Source of the DNA: Turbatrix aceti
Taxonomy: Eukaryota > Nematoda > Chromadorea > Rhabditida > Panagrolaimidae
NCBI GenBank assembly: GCA_963969345.1
Contig: OZ017769.1
Span: 434,001-498,000, forward strand
DNA: 64,000 nt
Direction of reading: 5' to 3'
Position numbers and translations under genes: made by a program. This document shows positions 50,739 to 62,528 of this stretch, one piece after another; position 1 is the stretch's first letter, and each line of letters opens with the position of its first letter. The notes under the pieces are model-generated. The model did not search any database, was not told the origin of the DNA, and was given only the letters and a program-made list of their open reading frames with translations.

Positions 50739-53021
50739 GTTGGGGCTAAAAATCGCAGAGCACAAAGCGTGGATTGAGGAAACCCGCGCTTTTTATACTC
50801 TGTGCGCTTTGCAGTGCTCCCATCGCGAAAATTGGCGAGATGTGAGAAAAGCTTTGAGAAACAAAATAGATGCAAGAGTAACGTTTATTTATGTTTGTGT
50901 GTTCATGGCAGTAATATTATTTTATTTTTTTTCTCTGCCCCTCTGCAATTCCCCGGCATTTTACACATTTACAAATAAAAAAAGTTAATTAATACACGCG
51001 CGCCGTTCCTATGCGTATGTATGTTTGTGTGTATGCGTGTGTATGCGGGGGTGGGTAAGTTGGAGTGAATTTTGACACAGACTCTCAGCGACCGGCCAGG
51101 GGAGGGGAGCGCATGGAAAACGGACGGACACTCATGCGACCGACTTGCGACCGACGCAAGCATAAAATAAGCACAGGGTCCCCCCTGTGGAATTCTACAC
51201 AAAAACCGATTCAAAAATACATAATAGATTAAAAAAATTCATTTTTTACCAAATTGTGCAAAAAAAAACATAATTCAATTTTTAGTATTTTTTTAAGATA
51301 ATTATCAAACATTCACTTATTTTTTGCTCTAATGTTATAGCAAAACGAGATTGAAAAAGTGACTACATATTTTTTATAAAAATAATGACAGAAAAAAAAC
51401 TTTGAATGTTCCTTTTTTTTTTCTGCCAAAAAAAATAATGACAAAAAAAAAACTTTGAAAATAATGACAGAAAAAACTTTGAAAGATTTGAATGTTCCTT
51501 CGCTGTTTTTTGTAATTAACAATGGAATTGTTTATCCAATTTTTTTTATTTCTGCTTTAGTCACGTTTCAAAAATTGTTGCCACAACTTTAAAATGGATC
51601 ACACATATTTTTGCCTTGATGGAAGAAGATCTACAGGGTCCCCCCTGTGGATCATTCTATAATTTTTTGTGTCCAATATCGCCCCATAACATTGCGATAC
51701 GCACACCCGCTTGTGCGCGCGCACGCACCCCCCTGTCTCCCCTCCCTTAGCCGGCCGCTGAGAGTCTGTGTCAAAATTCACTCCAACTTGCACCGTCCTC
51801 GTGTGTATGCAGCATGTGCTTATAGTGGACATTTTAATTCGATGGTGTCCTGGCTTATGTCTGTTTTGTGCCTGATGTTTCTGTCTTTGGTACGGAGCGT
51901 TTCACAGTCTCCTCGCCGCGTCATCATCTCCTCTCCCGCACGGCAGAACACGCAGGAGTGGCTGCGCGTTTATTTCGCGTCGATTGAGGTTCATTTGTCA
52001 GTTTTACAGTTAAAAATGCAGAACTTCTGTTTTTTTCTCCCTAAAAGGCTTTTTTTCTGACTTTTGACCTTTTACTTTCCTTTTGTACATCAAAAAACTT
52101 ACTTTGTAGGTTTTTGGATGTAAAGTAAGACGTAGAACGTATGTGAAAATATCAGTTTTCATTTAGGATGTCCAAAAAAATTTTATGCAAATTTTTTAGC
52201 GCGAGGTCAATTTTTCTGTTATGTCATTGAAAATGGTAATTTTACCACTCATCCGGTATAAAAGCTTTCTGAAATTGAAATTGAAATTGTTCGGTGCTTT
52301 CATTTTTTACACACAAGCGATGATTGGGTTTCTTGGAGAAAAAGACATTTGTTTTCCAAAATTTTTTTTCTGTAGAGAATCAAATATGGTTAGATAGGCT
52401 TCGAAAGATCATAGATAAGTCGATTTCACTTGTCCAGTTAGTTTTTACTGCTGCTGGATGTTTGGTTCTTGCCAGCCGGTTATTACCAGTGTTATGGGGG
52501 CTCAGCACAGTCTGACAACGATGCTGTTACAGTTTTTTTGTAACTATGACTCATTGTTGCTGATAGGGTTTCATTCCCTTTTTTTCCCGTAAAAATGTCT
52601 TAGTTTAGTCACGAGCACTCTCATCTTTCAGAAGACATTACTCCTTCTTCCCTCTACCGATAACCGAACTTGTATCGAATGGTATATTTTTGTATATGAT
52701 TGGATGGTAATTAACACCAACAACTTTTCTGAATGAGTCGGGCAATGACCTCCTTACCACAATTTAAACGGGGTTGGGGACCCTACCCTTTATCCGATTC
52801 GGATGCATGGAGATTGAAACCATCCTTGCTGAGTATTGATCCACTAGCATGTGGAAAATAATTTAATCGTCAGTAAAATGTTGATTTGATCAATACAACG
52901 CGTTTTAAAAGTTTTTTTACCGTTTAAATATTAATATTACCGTTTTTACTTCATTTTTTAAATTCGTGTTTTTACGATCTTCAAATTTGCCCAAATTGAC
53001 ATATTTTTTCGCAGGTTGAGT
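50739..53021. other. Spacer between bir-1 and mek-2 with inverted element copies
   Basis: 2.3 kb without recognisable coding exons. It holds a TG/TATG microsatellite near 51015-51050, the inverted element pair at 51057-51789, and a tandem AAAATAATGACAGAAAAAA-like repeat at about 51375-51500. The right end supplies the mek-2 promoter. Confidence 0.5.
51057..51789. mobile_element. Inverted pair of element arms with palindromic inner ends
   Basis: 51057-51109 and 51737-51789 are reverse complements over 53 bp with about 3 mismatches (ends AAGTTGGAGTGAATTTTGAC). Inside each arm, at 51172-51191 and 51632-51651, lies the near-palindrome ACAGGGTCCCCCCTGTGGA, identical for 19 bases. Between them is about 440 bp of AT-rich DNA with short tandem repeats. 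The arrangement fits two copies of a short non-coding element in opposite orientation, or a large foldback element with terminal and subterminal repeats. No transposase frame is present. Confidence 0.7.
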
Positions 53022-54790
53022 ATGGCAAACAAAAAGCGTAACCCTCTCAACCTCAGCCTTCCCCCCACAGTCGCCGAAGAAGTTCACCGCGATGGCGGGA
53101 GTGCGGACGATCTCACGGAAGGCATCCTCGATGATGGCATGCGGGATTTGCAACTCTCAGGCGTTCAGAATGAAAGTCTACAGAATTTTCTCAACCAAAA
53201 GGAACAACTCTTTCAATTCGGTGAACTCGAAGAATCCCAGCTTGAGCGCATAGCCGAACTCGGGCACGGCAACGGCGGCGTTGTGCATAAAATGCGTCAC
53301 CGCAAGTCGGGGCTCATTATGGCACGAAAGCTTGTCCACCTCGAGGTCAAGCCATCCGTGAGAACGCAGATTTTGAAAGAACTTGAAATTCTGCACAAAT
53401 GCAAGAGTCCCTACATCGTTGGTGAGTATACACGCTAACTTGCATGCCGGTTGCAGCAGGGTGACACTATTGAAGCATTTTTATATTAACTGTGTTGCGT
53501 ATCTAGTGATGAACGCAGTTAAAGTAGGGGTACTCATGCGTTAGATTTCAAATGACATCTAAAATTAACGATGAAAAATAAAATAGCGTAGGCAGACTAA
53601 TAATCGATGTTTTCATAAAATATACTTATATCAATGAACGCAAAGTGATTTACGGTGGCGATTTTTGGAGTGGAAAGTTTTTTCGCTTCATGGTTTGCGT
53701 TTACAGTATAATTTGCTTTTACGTTTTTGTTCAAAAACCAACAATTGAGTTCTTTTTTTCTCAATTAGCACTTTAACAGTTGCTCTTTTTCGTTCTCATC
53801 AGTGTGACCATGATTGCTAAATATCTAGTGTCGTCCTAATGAAGAACAAGCCAGAGACTGTAGATAAACTAAAATTTGTCTGTTCACTCGCTAATGTGAG
53901 AGTAAGATATATGCATGTACATATTTAGTAAACTGTCTGTGTGAATCATGAAATATAAACGGCACTGCAATATAATATAAATGCATAATTTTGAAAAAAA
54001 ATACAGTTTTCAAAAATGAATTTTTCCAGGTTTTTACGGTGCATTTCACGAAAACAATGAGATCTCAATCTGCATGGAATTCATGGACGGCCTCTCGCTG
54101 GACATCGTTCTCCAGACCGTAGGACGAATCCAGGAGCCCATTATTGGTCGAATTTCGGTAGCAGTCATTAAGGGCCTAAATTACCTCAAGCAGGAGTGTC
54201 GCATCCTCCACCGTGACGTGAAGCCGTCCAACGTGCTCGTAAATTCGAACGGAGAAATCAAGCTCTGCGATTTTGGCGTCTCCGGCAAACTCATCGACTC
54301 CATGGCCAACTCCTTCGTCGGCACCCGCTCGTACATGGCTCCCGAACGCCTCCGTGGCGATGGCTATACCATCCACTCGGATATCTGGTCATTTGGTCTT
54401 TCCCTCGTCGAGCTCGCTATCGGCCGCTATCCCGTGCCACCGCCATCGCGCAGGGAGTACTCGGAGATGTTCGGCGTCCCTCCCTCCGAGATAGTCCTCG
54501 ACGAAGAATACCACGACCCAGCCGACCAGTCGCAGCCCTCCGGCGATGCTCCCAAGTCGATGGCTATCTTTGAACTCCTCGATTACATAGTAAACAAGCC
54601 AGCGCCCGTGCTACCACGACGAATTTTTTCTGAAGAATTTTGTGATTTTACAAACAAATGCCTGAGAAAGCACGTTGAGGAACGCGCTGACCTGCAGAGT
54701 CTCGCTAGCGAGCCGTTCTTTATTCACTACGATACTCGTGATACCAACAACGATTTTGCACAATGGGTTCAGTCTGTTATCACGCTGTGA
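53022..54790 (+). CDS. mek-2: MAP kinase kinase MEK (MEK-2)
   Basis: Dual-specificity kinase that relays Raf to ERK/MPK-1 in the Ras pathway. Two exons, 53022-53421 and 54030-54790, joined as a GGT codon, 386 residues, essentially the length of C. elegans MEK-2. Basic N-terminus [13 protein letters not shown] fits an ERK-docking site. Kinase motifs: GHGNGGVV (81-88), [13 protein letters not shown] with Lys 103, [18 protein letters not shown] (HRD 194-196), DFG 214-216, and the activation segment [15 protein letters not shown] with Raf-site serines at 224 and 228. The insert after GRYPVPPPS is short, as in the nematode enzyme. An acceptor (TTTTTTCGCAG) is 7 bases before the ATG. Confidence 0.96.
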
Positions 54791-55317
54791 GTTTTTTGTT
54801 TTTATTTAACAAAATTTTTTGAAGCTCGAAAAAAATGCTGGACGCCTAGCTTTTTTTTGGAACGCTTAAAAAAAGCCGCCTGTCCCGAAATAATTTTTTT
54901 CCGTGAGCCTTCCTGCCGTCGGGCGGGCAAAAACTGACACGAATGAAAAAATATTGTATTGAAAGAAAACTGAATTCTATTAATTTATTGCAGTCTCGGC
55001 TCAAGCAAGTAAAAACTGTGGTGTTTGTGTACGTATATACATCTTTGTGGCCAGAAGAAACAATAGAAAAAAAGAACAACTCAAAAAACATGGTTTTTTT
55101 CAGACGAGCAGCCAGAGATCACGCAGCATCCTCGAGTTCCGGCGGTCGATAAATACGATTTAAAAAAATTAATTGCATCGTGCACTAAATACTAATAATT
55201 TTCTAAGTCAATAATATTTTTTTGTTCTGCGTCTTTTTTTCGTGGAATATTCTTTTGTTGTTCGTTGAGTTCACCCTTCTCATCCCGGCACCAATCACCA
55301 CCATTCTCATCCTCCTG
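54791..55317. other. Convergent spacer after mek-2
   Basis: 527 bp between mek-2 (+) and the small membrane protein gene (-), AT-rich, with a GCCTTCCTGCCGTCGGGCGG patch near 54908. No coding signal recognised. Confidence 0.45.
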
Positions 55318-55874
55318 TCACGATTGTTTCTTGCGAGTTTGATCAAATTCTGAAAAATGAAAATTATTGCATTACTTATTAATAGCGAATAAATAAAACA
55401 GATTACGTTTGTTTTTTTTTCTGACTTACCACGAAGGAGGTCGCGAACTTCGTCATCGACAGTCGGAGTCGGGGCTGCGGATTTGGACATGTAGACTACG
55501 ACGATGAGGAAAAGGATCGCGATTGCCGGCACGAAAAGGTGGATACCTAAAAAAATATTTTTGAAGTCTGGCAGTTGAATTACAATTCGTACAAAAAATT
55601 ATCGTTCTAACGCTAAAAATAACAAAAGCAGTCTAGTACTCGAATTTTTTCATAAAAACTGTAACAATAAATACAAAATGATGTACGGTAGTCTTCGGTG
55701 GCGATTTCTGCTCTACCAGTGTCGTTATCAGTATTACATTTAGAATTTTTTTTCATTACTGTCACATTTTTCGCTCCAAAACAATTCAACATTGCGCCTG
55801 GATGAGAAAAAAATAATACGTATTCACAAGTAAAAACTGAACCTACCTTCAATAACTGCGTATACAACGTCCAT
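55318..55874 (-). CDS. 58-residue single-pass membrane protein
   Basis: Three exons, leftward: 55874-55847, 55546-55430 and 55349-55318, joined with consistent phases (1, 1). The short N-terminus MDVVYAVIEG leads straight into a transmembrane helix (VPAIAILFLIVVVYM), followed by a Ser/Pro/Thr linker (SKSAAPTPTVDDEV), RDLLREF and a basic end TRKKQS. All three exons are short, yet splice sites are consensus (GTAGGT, GTAAGT donors; TTTTTAG, TTTTTCAG acceptors). It resembles small integral membrane proteins of the ER or mitochondrion, but I do not recognise a named family. It lies about 400 bases downstream of separase on the same strand. Confidence 0.72.
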
Positions 55875-56278
55875 GGTCAGTCACGAGTCAAAAACATGGA
55901 AATAAGCAACACTTTTGCCTTTTTCCGGGGACTGGCTAAAAAGGCGACGACGACAAACTCTTGATTGCCTTGGTCGGTTAGCGGGGAGACTACCGACGAC
56001 TGCTATTGACTAACACATTTTAAGAATCGCTTGGTCGGCATTTGCCTCAAAATTGCCGGACTCCCGTGTGGACGCACGCTGCTGCTGCCAGCCCTTAGGC
56101 ATCCCTCTTTCTTTTCCTGCTTCCCAGTCGCCGCATCCTGCCCGCTGCTCGCAATTGCCCTGTCCGCAGGACGGCAAATGTGTCGCGAAAAAAATATGTT
56201 CTCTTTATCCAAAAAAACCGTATTGCACACGTAGGACTGAGTGAAAATCCTGAGTTTTGGGCAGTAGACTATCGCAAT
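55875..56278. other. Separase 3' flank
   Basis: 404 bp between separase and the small membrane protein gene on the same strand. It is GC-richer than other spacers (56070-56170). No canonical AATAAA on the minus strand. Co-transcription with separase is possible but not shown. Confidence 0.4.
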
Positions 56279-59200
56279 TCATTCAGAGAGGAAGGGCGGG
56301 AAGCCGTAGTAGACGAGGGAGTAACCCGTGAGATACCGGAACATGCATATATCCCGGCTGGCGTGGATCGCTTTGAGTAGAGCACCGACAGTTTTCCCGC
56401 TGCAATTTGGCCAATGTCCACATAAAACCCCGCCAAAAAAACTTACGTCAGCTTATCAGCAGGAAAAGTGGGATCAATGAGCTTGAGCCTTTTGTCAAAG
56501 TGCGGCGAGAGGAGATTCTTGAAGCTCTGGTGTACCAGGTGGATCATACACCGGTCGATCTCGCGATCCGTCACCGCCCACAGCGAGCCGAGGTAGCCCA
56601 TGCACTTGGAGAGCGTGTACTCGCGGAAAACAGATCGTCCATCCCGCCCGCGGCCGTAAGATAGACTTCCGGCACTGCCGCAGCCGTACATCAGACAGAG
56701 AGCCTTGCTGTCAGCCTTCTCGACGGCCTCGCGTCCCCAGTAGCGGATTCCGGTGTCGTGGCCTGCGTACATGATGACGTCGTTCTTCTCGAGCTGCGTC
56801 GTGATGGTCTCCGAGCTAGGCACCTGACCAATAACCGAATTCTCGTTGGTCAGCTGCATAAGGCCGGTAATGCGTTCCTTCGACTTCTTCAGGTCGTTGC
56901 TCGGGGTCACGATGCAAAACGTCTTCTTTGGGTCCTTGTGGATCGGGAACCGGCCCGCAGCGATGGCTTCTCGGATGAGTTGGTGCAACGAGTTTGACCT
57001 GGCAATCAGCGGGAAGCCAGAGAAGGCAGGCAGAGCCTCGAAGGGCATTGACTGCACCTCCTGAAGAAGGAAGCGGTTACAAATGTTTTTTGTAAGCTGG
57101 TAAACTCACGTAGCACAAGACGAGGATGACCCACACCTCCCGGGGCACAGTTGCAGTTTCCCGCTCCTTGACTATTTGCATGTAAGTCTTGTGCCCGGCT
57201 TCGTAGTCGATCTTCTCGATGGCCTTCTTCCTGGCAGCGAGAGAGGGCTTGCTTACAAGAAGGGACAGGTGCTGGCAGCCTTCGATGAGGCGCTTGAAGC
57301 CGCTTGGACTGCAGATTGTCGACGATGCACCAATTACCTAAAATAACGAAAAAAATATTGACTGAAAAACACCAAAGAAACATTTTATTTCACTGACAAA
57401 AAATAAATAATTTTTTTGAACTTCAAAAATTCGGAATTTTTCAGTTAAAAAAACGAGAAAAATTTTGTTTCAGTAAAAATAAAAAAATTTTACGGTTCAA
57501 AAAAAGATTTGCACCGAAAAAAGATAACCAACCTTTGCGAATCTCTCATCGATGCCAAATGTGTCAATCAAGAAATCCGCCGCTTTCTGCGCAACTTCAG
57601 GCTCAAAGATGGGATCGATAGGCTTGCAGAAGTGGTCGAAAGCCCCGAACCAGTGCTTGCTCAGCGCATGCATGAATTCTTCGAACCGAACGTTGAGCGA
57701 GCGCCGTACGCTGTAGAAGTTCTCCTTGATGCCGGACGTCGCACTCGTGAGATTGTCTTTGACGAGCTGCCAGTACTCGAGGAGGAATGGATCCTTGCTG
57801 AGAGACAGCTTCTTCGGGTGCCCCAGCACGGTCAGCGGGAGCACGAGGCAGGGCTGCGTGCGCTGGATCCGGACGAGCCAGAGCACGTTGGCCGCGTCGA
57901 TGAAGAGTTCGAGGGTCGTGATGGTGAAGGGCATCTTGTTCATGTAAAAGAACATCCTCTCGGCGTTCCTGAAGCGGGGAAGAGCGGTGTCCTTTTTGTG
58001 GAGCGCAAAGGCGTTTGACAGGGCGCAACCGATGAAGTCGGAGAAATAGAAAGCCGCTTCCTGTGGGTTGGATTCCGCCAAGGCCGCTCCGAGATATGAG
58101 CAAACTGCGAACCTCCAAAGTCTGAAAAAAAAAAGACTAACAAAGCATAAAAACCCAAAACTCACGGAAAAACAATCCCAGGGTAGAGCTCACGATCCCA
58201 GATGGCAGTTGCTATGGACCGGGCCGCCATCAGCGGTGTCGACTTCGGCGCAAACTTTTTCGCAGCCGCCAGAACGTCTTCCCGATCAGCAGCCTCTTCG
58301 TCGACGTCCCGGAGCATTTCCTTGGCCAAAAACCGCTTGGAAGGCTTCTTGGACATCGGAATGTCCAGTGCCAGCGAGATGATCGACGGCAGGTTACGGT
58401 CGTCGACTGGGGGACTCGCATGCGAAGTATCTGGCCGAACCCCGATGACTTTGATGTCCATGGGCGAATCTTTGCCGCAGTCAAGCAGTTTTGAGATGCA
58501 AGGCGTCCGTGGCGCTCGACGAGCGCGTTGCGGCGTCTGGGGGTAGGCAGTGGGTGACTTCGGGCCGTTTTCCTTGTCTGACAGGGCCAGCTGGGTGAAG
58601 GAGTCGACGAAGGTCGATAGACAGCCCGCCGAGGAAGCTTTCCGCATCTTGCTCTTGACCAGCCAGGGGTACGCGGCTTCCCGGTCGAAATCCAGTCGCT
58701 GGAGCTGACGAGAAAACAGCCAATAGCCACGGAGTTCAATAAAGTCCTCTGTCAGCTAAAAAAACTCATTTCTGCGTGGAAAATAGCCAAAAAGAAGAAC
58801 TCACGCATTCGAGAGTCTGGCCGTGTAGCACAGGATCAAAATCATCCGAGTGCCGGACGCAGGAGGTTGCAAAGTGCTCGAATGACAACACGATCGCGGC
58901 GTAGTAGTGCATGCGAGACATCCGGAGCACAAGAGGCTTGGGAAAGTCCTTCGCGTCAACAGCAGTCAGAATCGCATCCATGTGGGCGACGGTTCGGGTC
59001 TTCGCGGCATCAAAGTGCGGGACGTAGAGCGCCTGCGTCGACGGGGCCATGACCCGGTGGAGGAGGAACAAGGCCATTTCCATCTCGGTCCTGAGCGCGG
59101 AAGTGTCCATCGCGCTGGTGCAGATAAAGCAGTGCCGGCAGGTGTGCGGAACGACCTGGCGTCGATCCCGAAAGAAAACCTCTGTAGTCTTGAAAATTGT

Positions 59201-60765
59201 AAAATCCGGATCATCGCGTCGGCGCTCGTAGTACGCATCGCATTCTGGACCCAGATAGGTACCCTCACGACAATCCTGAAAAAACGAGTTCAAAAAACGC
59301 GGAAAAAAGATGGAAAAATCCCACCGTCAAAGCCTGTGCCATCATAGCTCGGGCAAAAAGTGCCATGTAGTTGTCATCGACGACAAAAACCCGCTGAGCG
59401 AGCATAACGTTGAGTGCCCGGACGACGTAGCCGGGTGTAGACACGCTCATTGCCGTGCAGAGGGCGACAACGGTGTAGTTTACGGCTTCGGTGGTCAAGA
59501 GGTGCTCCATAAGCGTCCAAGAATAGGCCTCCAGGCCGTCGAAGACTTCGAAAAAGCCGGCAGCTTGGCGCACTAAAAAATAAAATTATTCAAAATTCAA
59601 TTTTAGGTCCCTAAAAACTCACAAAGATCAAGATAGTTCGGCTTCCAGCGATCAAAGTCCTTGAGCGGGATCTCAAATTCGTCGAAGAAGTACTTGGTTT
59701 TGTACCTTCCACTCGCACGACACATCTCGAACAACTCCTGGGCCCTGAGAATGGCAGGCGTCGGCTGAAGATAAAAATAAAAACTCAGTAACAAAACCCC
59801 CCTAAAAAACGTACATCTTGCTGGACCACAGTCGCCATCGAGCATCCATACAGCAAAACTTCATGGATGAGAATCCGGCAGTAGTACGCAGTGAAGGCGT
59901 TCGTGTCCTTCAGGTCCTCAAGCATTTTTCTCATTTCATGACGACTCCGATCCCGTTCGGTGTCACAATCCGCGTGAAAGAATTCGGAATGAAGAACGCA
60001 TGCAGTGAAGAGAACGTAGATGTGTGGAGACATTCGGCGGGACTTGAGAGCTTCCCGGACCATGTCGCCGATCAGGTCGACGACCCGGCAGTGAGCAGCC
60101 CAGCGAAGGAGCAAGCTTGCCACCACAACATCTCGATCGTTCAGTCGAAAGAGACAGGCCAGGACGACGACAGCTCTGTCAATCTCGCCTTCAAAAAAGG
60201 CAATCGTTGCGAGACCTTGTCCCACGTTGAGGGCCATGGCATACGATTCCGGGTCGCTGGATCGGCACGCGCAGGCGTAGGGATAAACACTTTCTATCCA
60301 TCTGTCGGTGACGAACTAAAAAAAACAACAACATATAAAAACTTTGGGTTACGGTAGAAATCCCGCCTCCTGAAACGAAAAAACGACAAACCTCGATGGT
60401 CGGGTCATCAGAAAAAGAGTTCCTTCGCCAGGCCTGAAGCAGCGCCATCATGGGCTCTGCCAGGTCACCGATGCGCTTCGAACGAGAAGCTTCCTTGTAA
60501 TTAGGCATTTTGTCGTGAACCTAAAAAACAATAATAAATATTTGCAAAATGTCCTGTCAAACCTCACCGTTTTCTGGTACTCCTCAAGAGTTTCCAAATA
60601 TCCACAGACTCGCGTCTGCACAATGGAAGCCCACTTCTCAAAAGCGATTTTCTTTTCCGGTAACGTGGACGGCTTCGGCGTGGCCACAGATGCTGCAATG
60701 AGATGTTGCCGCGCGGGTGTGGCGATTTGCCGTATTCGTGGTTTGGGTGTAGATACAGAAGTCAT
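56279..60765 (-). CDS. sep-1: Separase (cohesin-cleaving cysteine protease)
   Basis: Caspase-fold protease that cleaves the cohesin kleisin at anaphase and also aids cortical granule release in nematodes. Eleven exons, leftward: 60765-60568, 60520-60392, 60315-59815, 59764-59623, 59572-59325, 59275-58805, 58755-58166, 58121-57533, 57337-57110, 57060-56447 and 56399-56279; phases all match, giving 1,276 residues, almost the length of C. elegans SEP-1. The N-terminal two thirds are helical repeats (TPR-like). The catalytic domain starts near MPFEALPAFSGFPLIARSNS and shows MYAGHDTGIRYWG (catalytic His about 1133), CLMYGCGSAGSL (catalytic Cys about 1159), GSLWAVTDREIDR, and a final exon encoding FRYLTGYSLVYYGFP. 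A stop would follow if the last GTAAGT donor were not used, losing this conserved end. A Ser/Pro-rich segment with TPQRARRAPRTP lies mid-protein. Confidence 0.93.
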
Positions 60766-62528
60766 TTCGGCGCAGCGTAGGATTGAAGGTTAGCAGAAAA
60801 GGCAGGAAGGCAAGAATCAGATGACAAAAAAATGACCGCTGCGCGTAACGCTTTTTCTTCCCGCCAAATATTTGTTCAATTTTTTTGCGCGCTGAGAGCC
60901 TTCGATTTTGTAAATGTGTTATAAAAACATGTGTTTTTTTGCTTTTTTGCCGGATTGAATTGAACGTAAATCGTACTTATTTGGAAAAGTATTAATTGTC
61001 ATTGCTGTAAATGGGGTTGATTTTTGGAACGTAACAATTGCGTACTGATTGTCTTTGTCATGATCGTGGATCCACTTCATCTCTTTTGAAGCAAGAAACG
61101 CTTTTGATCTCTTTGATTCACGTCTTTCACGTTTTCTATTTTTTTCAACCCCATTTTTTCGACATATCTCATGATTTTCGATCACAATGTGGTAGATATC
61201 ATTAGTCAGGACCTACTTCTTTCTTTCTGAAGACCTGCAAGTTCTGCGACGACGTGATAATTATCAAAATTTTATTTTACTTTTAGCAAAAAAAATTCGT
61301 GCGCCGTCTATATCCGGTTCAGTCATGTCATCAGGCTATAAGATGATGCTGCCATCTTTACCCCCCACTTTTATTTTATCAGTATCGGAAGTTGCAAGTT
61401 TGATCTTTTGTCCCGCAGCCCAGTCCGGCCAACCCTTGTCATCAGTCATCCGTCATCGCTATCACCCCGTGTCACCTTGAACGTACCACAAGTACGGTAG
61501 GCATTGAAGGAACATGAGTGACGATCAGTGTTAATTATTTCCCGTTAATCGCTGATTGATGACATCAAATAATGCCTTGTCTTTCAAAGAATCTCGTTAT
61601 GCAATTTTTTAGTTATACCACTTTGTCGTGACGTCCTGAATGCTGAATGCGGGGGTATTGGTATGCTTCCGTCGCGTGTAAAAGATAATGAAACGCCCAG
61701 TATCCATCTTTACTTGCGATTTGATGAATACAACCAAGTCGAAGAAGGTTTTGCAGGGAAAGTAAAAAACAAAAATTTATAAATTTATACCCGAATGATT
61801 TTTGCTGCAAAAAGTGTTTCTACTGTAGCTGAAAACAAAGCATTGTTTGTACAAATTACCATGGCAAATGATTCTATTTTTTGTGTTAAAAGTTACTCGA
61901 ATTTATTTTTTCAAACCCATTCTCGACTGCCATTTTTTGGGTTTTGAACGTTGTAATTAAAAATAGACCGGACTTTGATCGGCAGCCTCTAAAGTCCGTG
62001 CTACGTAGCCTTCTTCGAAATCATTTCTCCTTTTGCACGTCAATGTCTTCTTCCTGTCCTTCATCTACAAAGTTCATCGTCTTAGTTAGTTGCCATTGCC
62101 GGTGGCATTTGCGTCATTTGCATCTTCTGTGACGTTGTCAAAAATCCAAAAATTGCCCAAAAGATAAAGGTCACATCGGCTTTGCTTCTTTTTTTTGAAC
62201 GGAACGCTGACTTAATTTTTGATCAGTTTTATGCCCAATTGGCACCCAAAAATTATGTTTGTGTTTATTACATATTATTTACGTATATGCATGGCATATT
62301 CAGAGCAACAAAAAAACAAAATAAATAAACTGGAATGCAAAACGTAAAAAAAGCAACAAAAAATGTAAAGTCGAGATTCTTTTCAAATTTTTGAGAATGC
62401 AGTGAGAATTAAATTTTGTTAGCAGGAAATCATTATTTAGAAAAATCGTGTTTTTGACGGGTTCCACGCTTTGGTTTTACCCATCGCTTGAGCACCTTGC
62501 GCTGGCAGTGAGGGCACGGGTTGTCGCA
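60766..62528. other. Spacer between separase and the 312-residue gene
   Basis: 1.76 kb. Lysine-rich open frames at 60919-61185 and 61613-61810 (minus) lack ATG starts or convincing splice sites; I treat them as unsupported. The part next to 60766 (TTCCCGCCAAATA near 60859) resembles an E2F site (TTCCCGCC), which would suit a cell-cycle gene such as separase. Confidence 0.4.
60859..60866. promoter_or_regulatory. E2F-like site upstream of separase
   Basis: TTCCCGCC, about 95 bases upstream of the separase ATG, matches the E2F/DP consensus TTTSSCGC closely. Cell-cycle genes are often controlled through such sites; here this is inference from one 8-base match. Confidence 0.3.

Noticed and set aside
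60919..61185. Lysine-rich 88-codon frame near separase
   Set aside because: It starts at GTG, has no upstream ATG or acceptor, and its composition follows the A-rich DNA.
61613..61810. 65-codon minus-strand frame
   Set aside because: No ATG-linked acceptor and no donor linking it to neighbours; too short to support.
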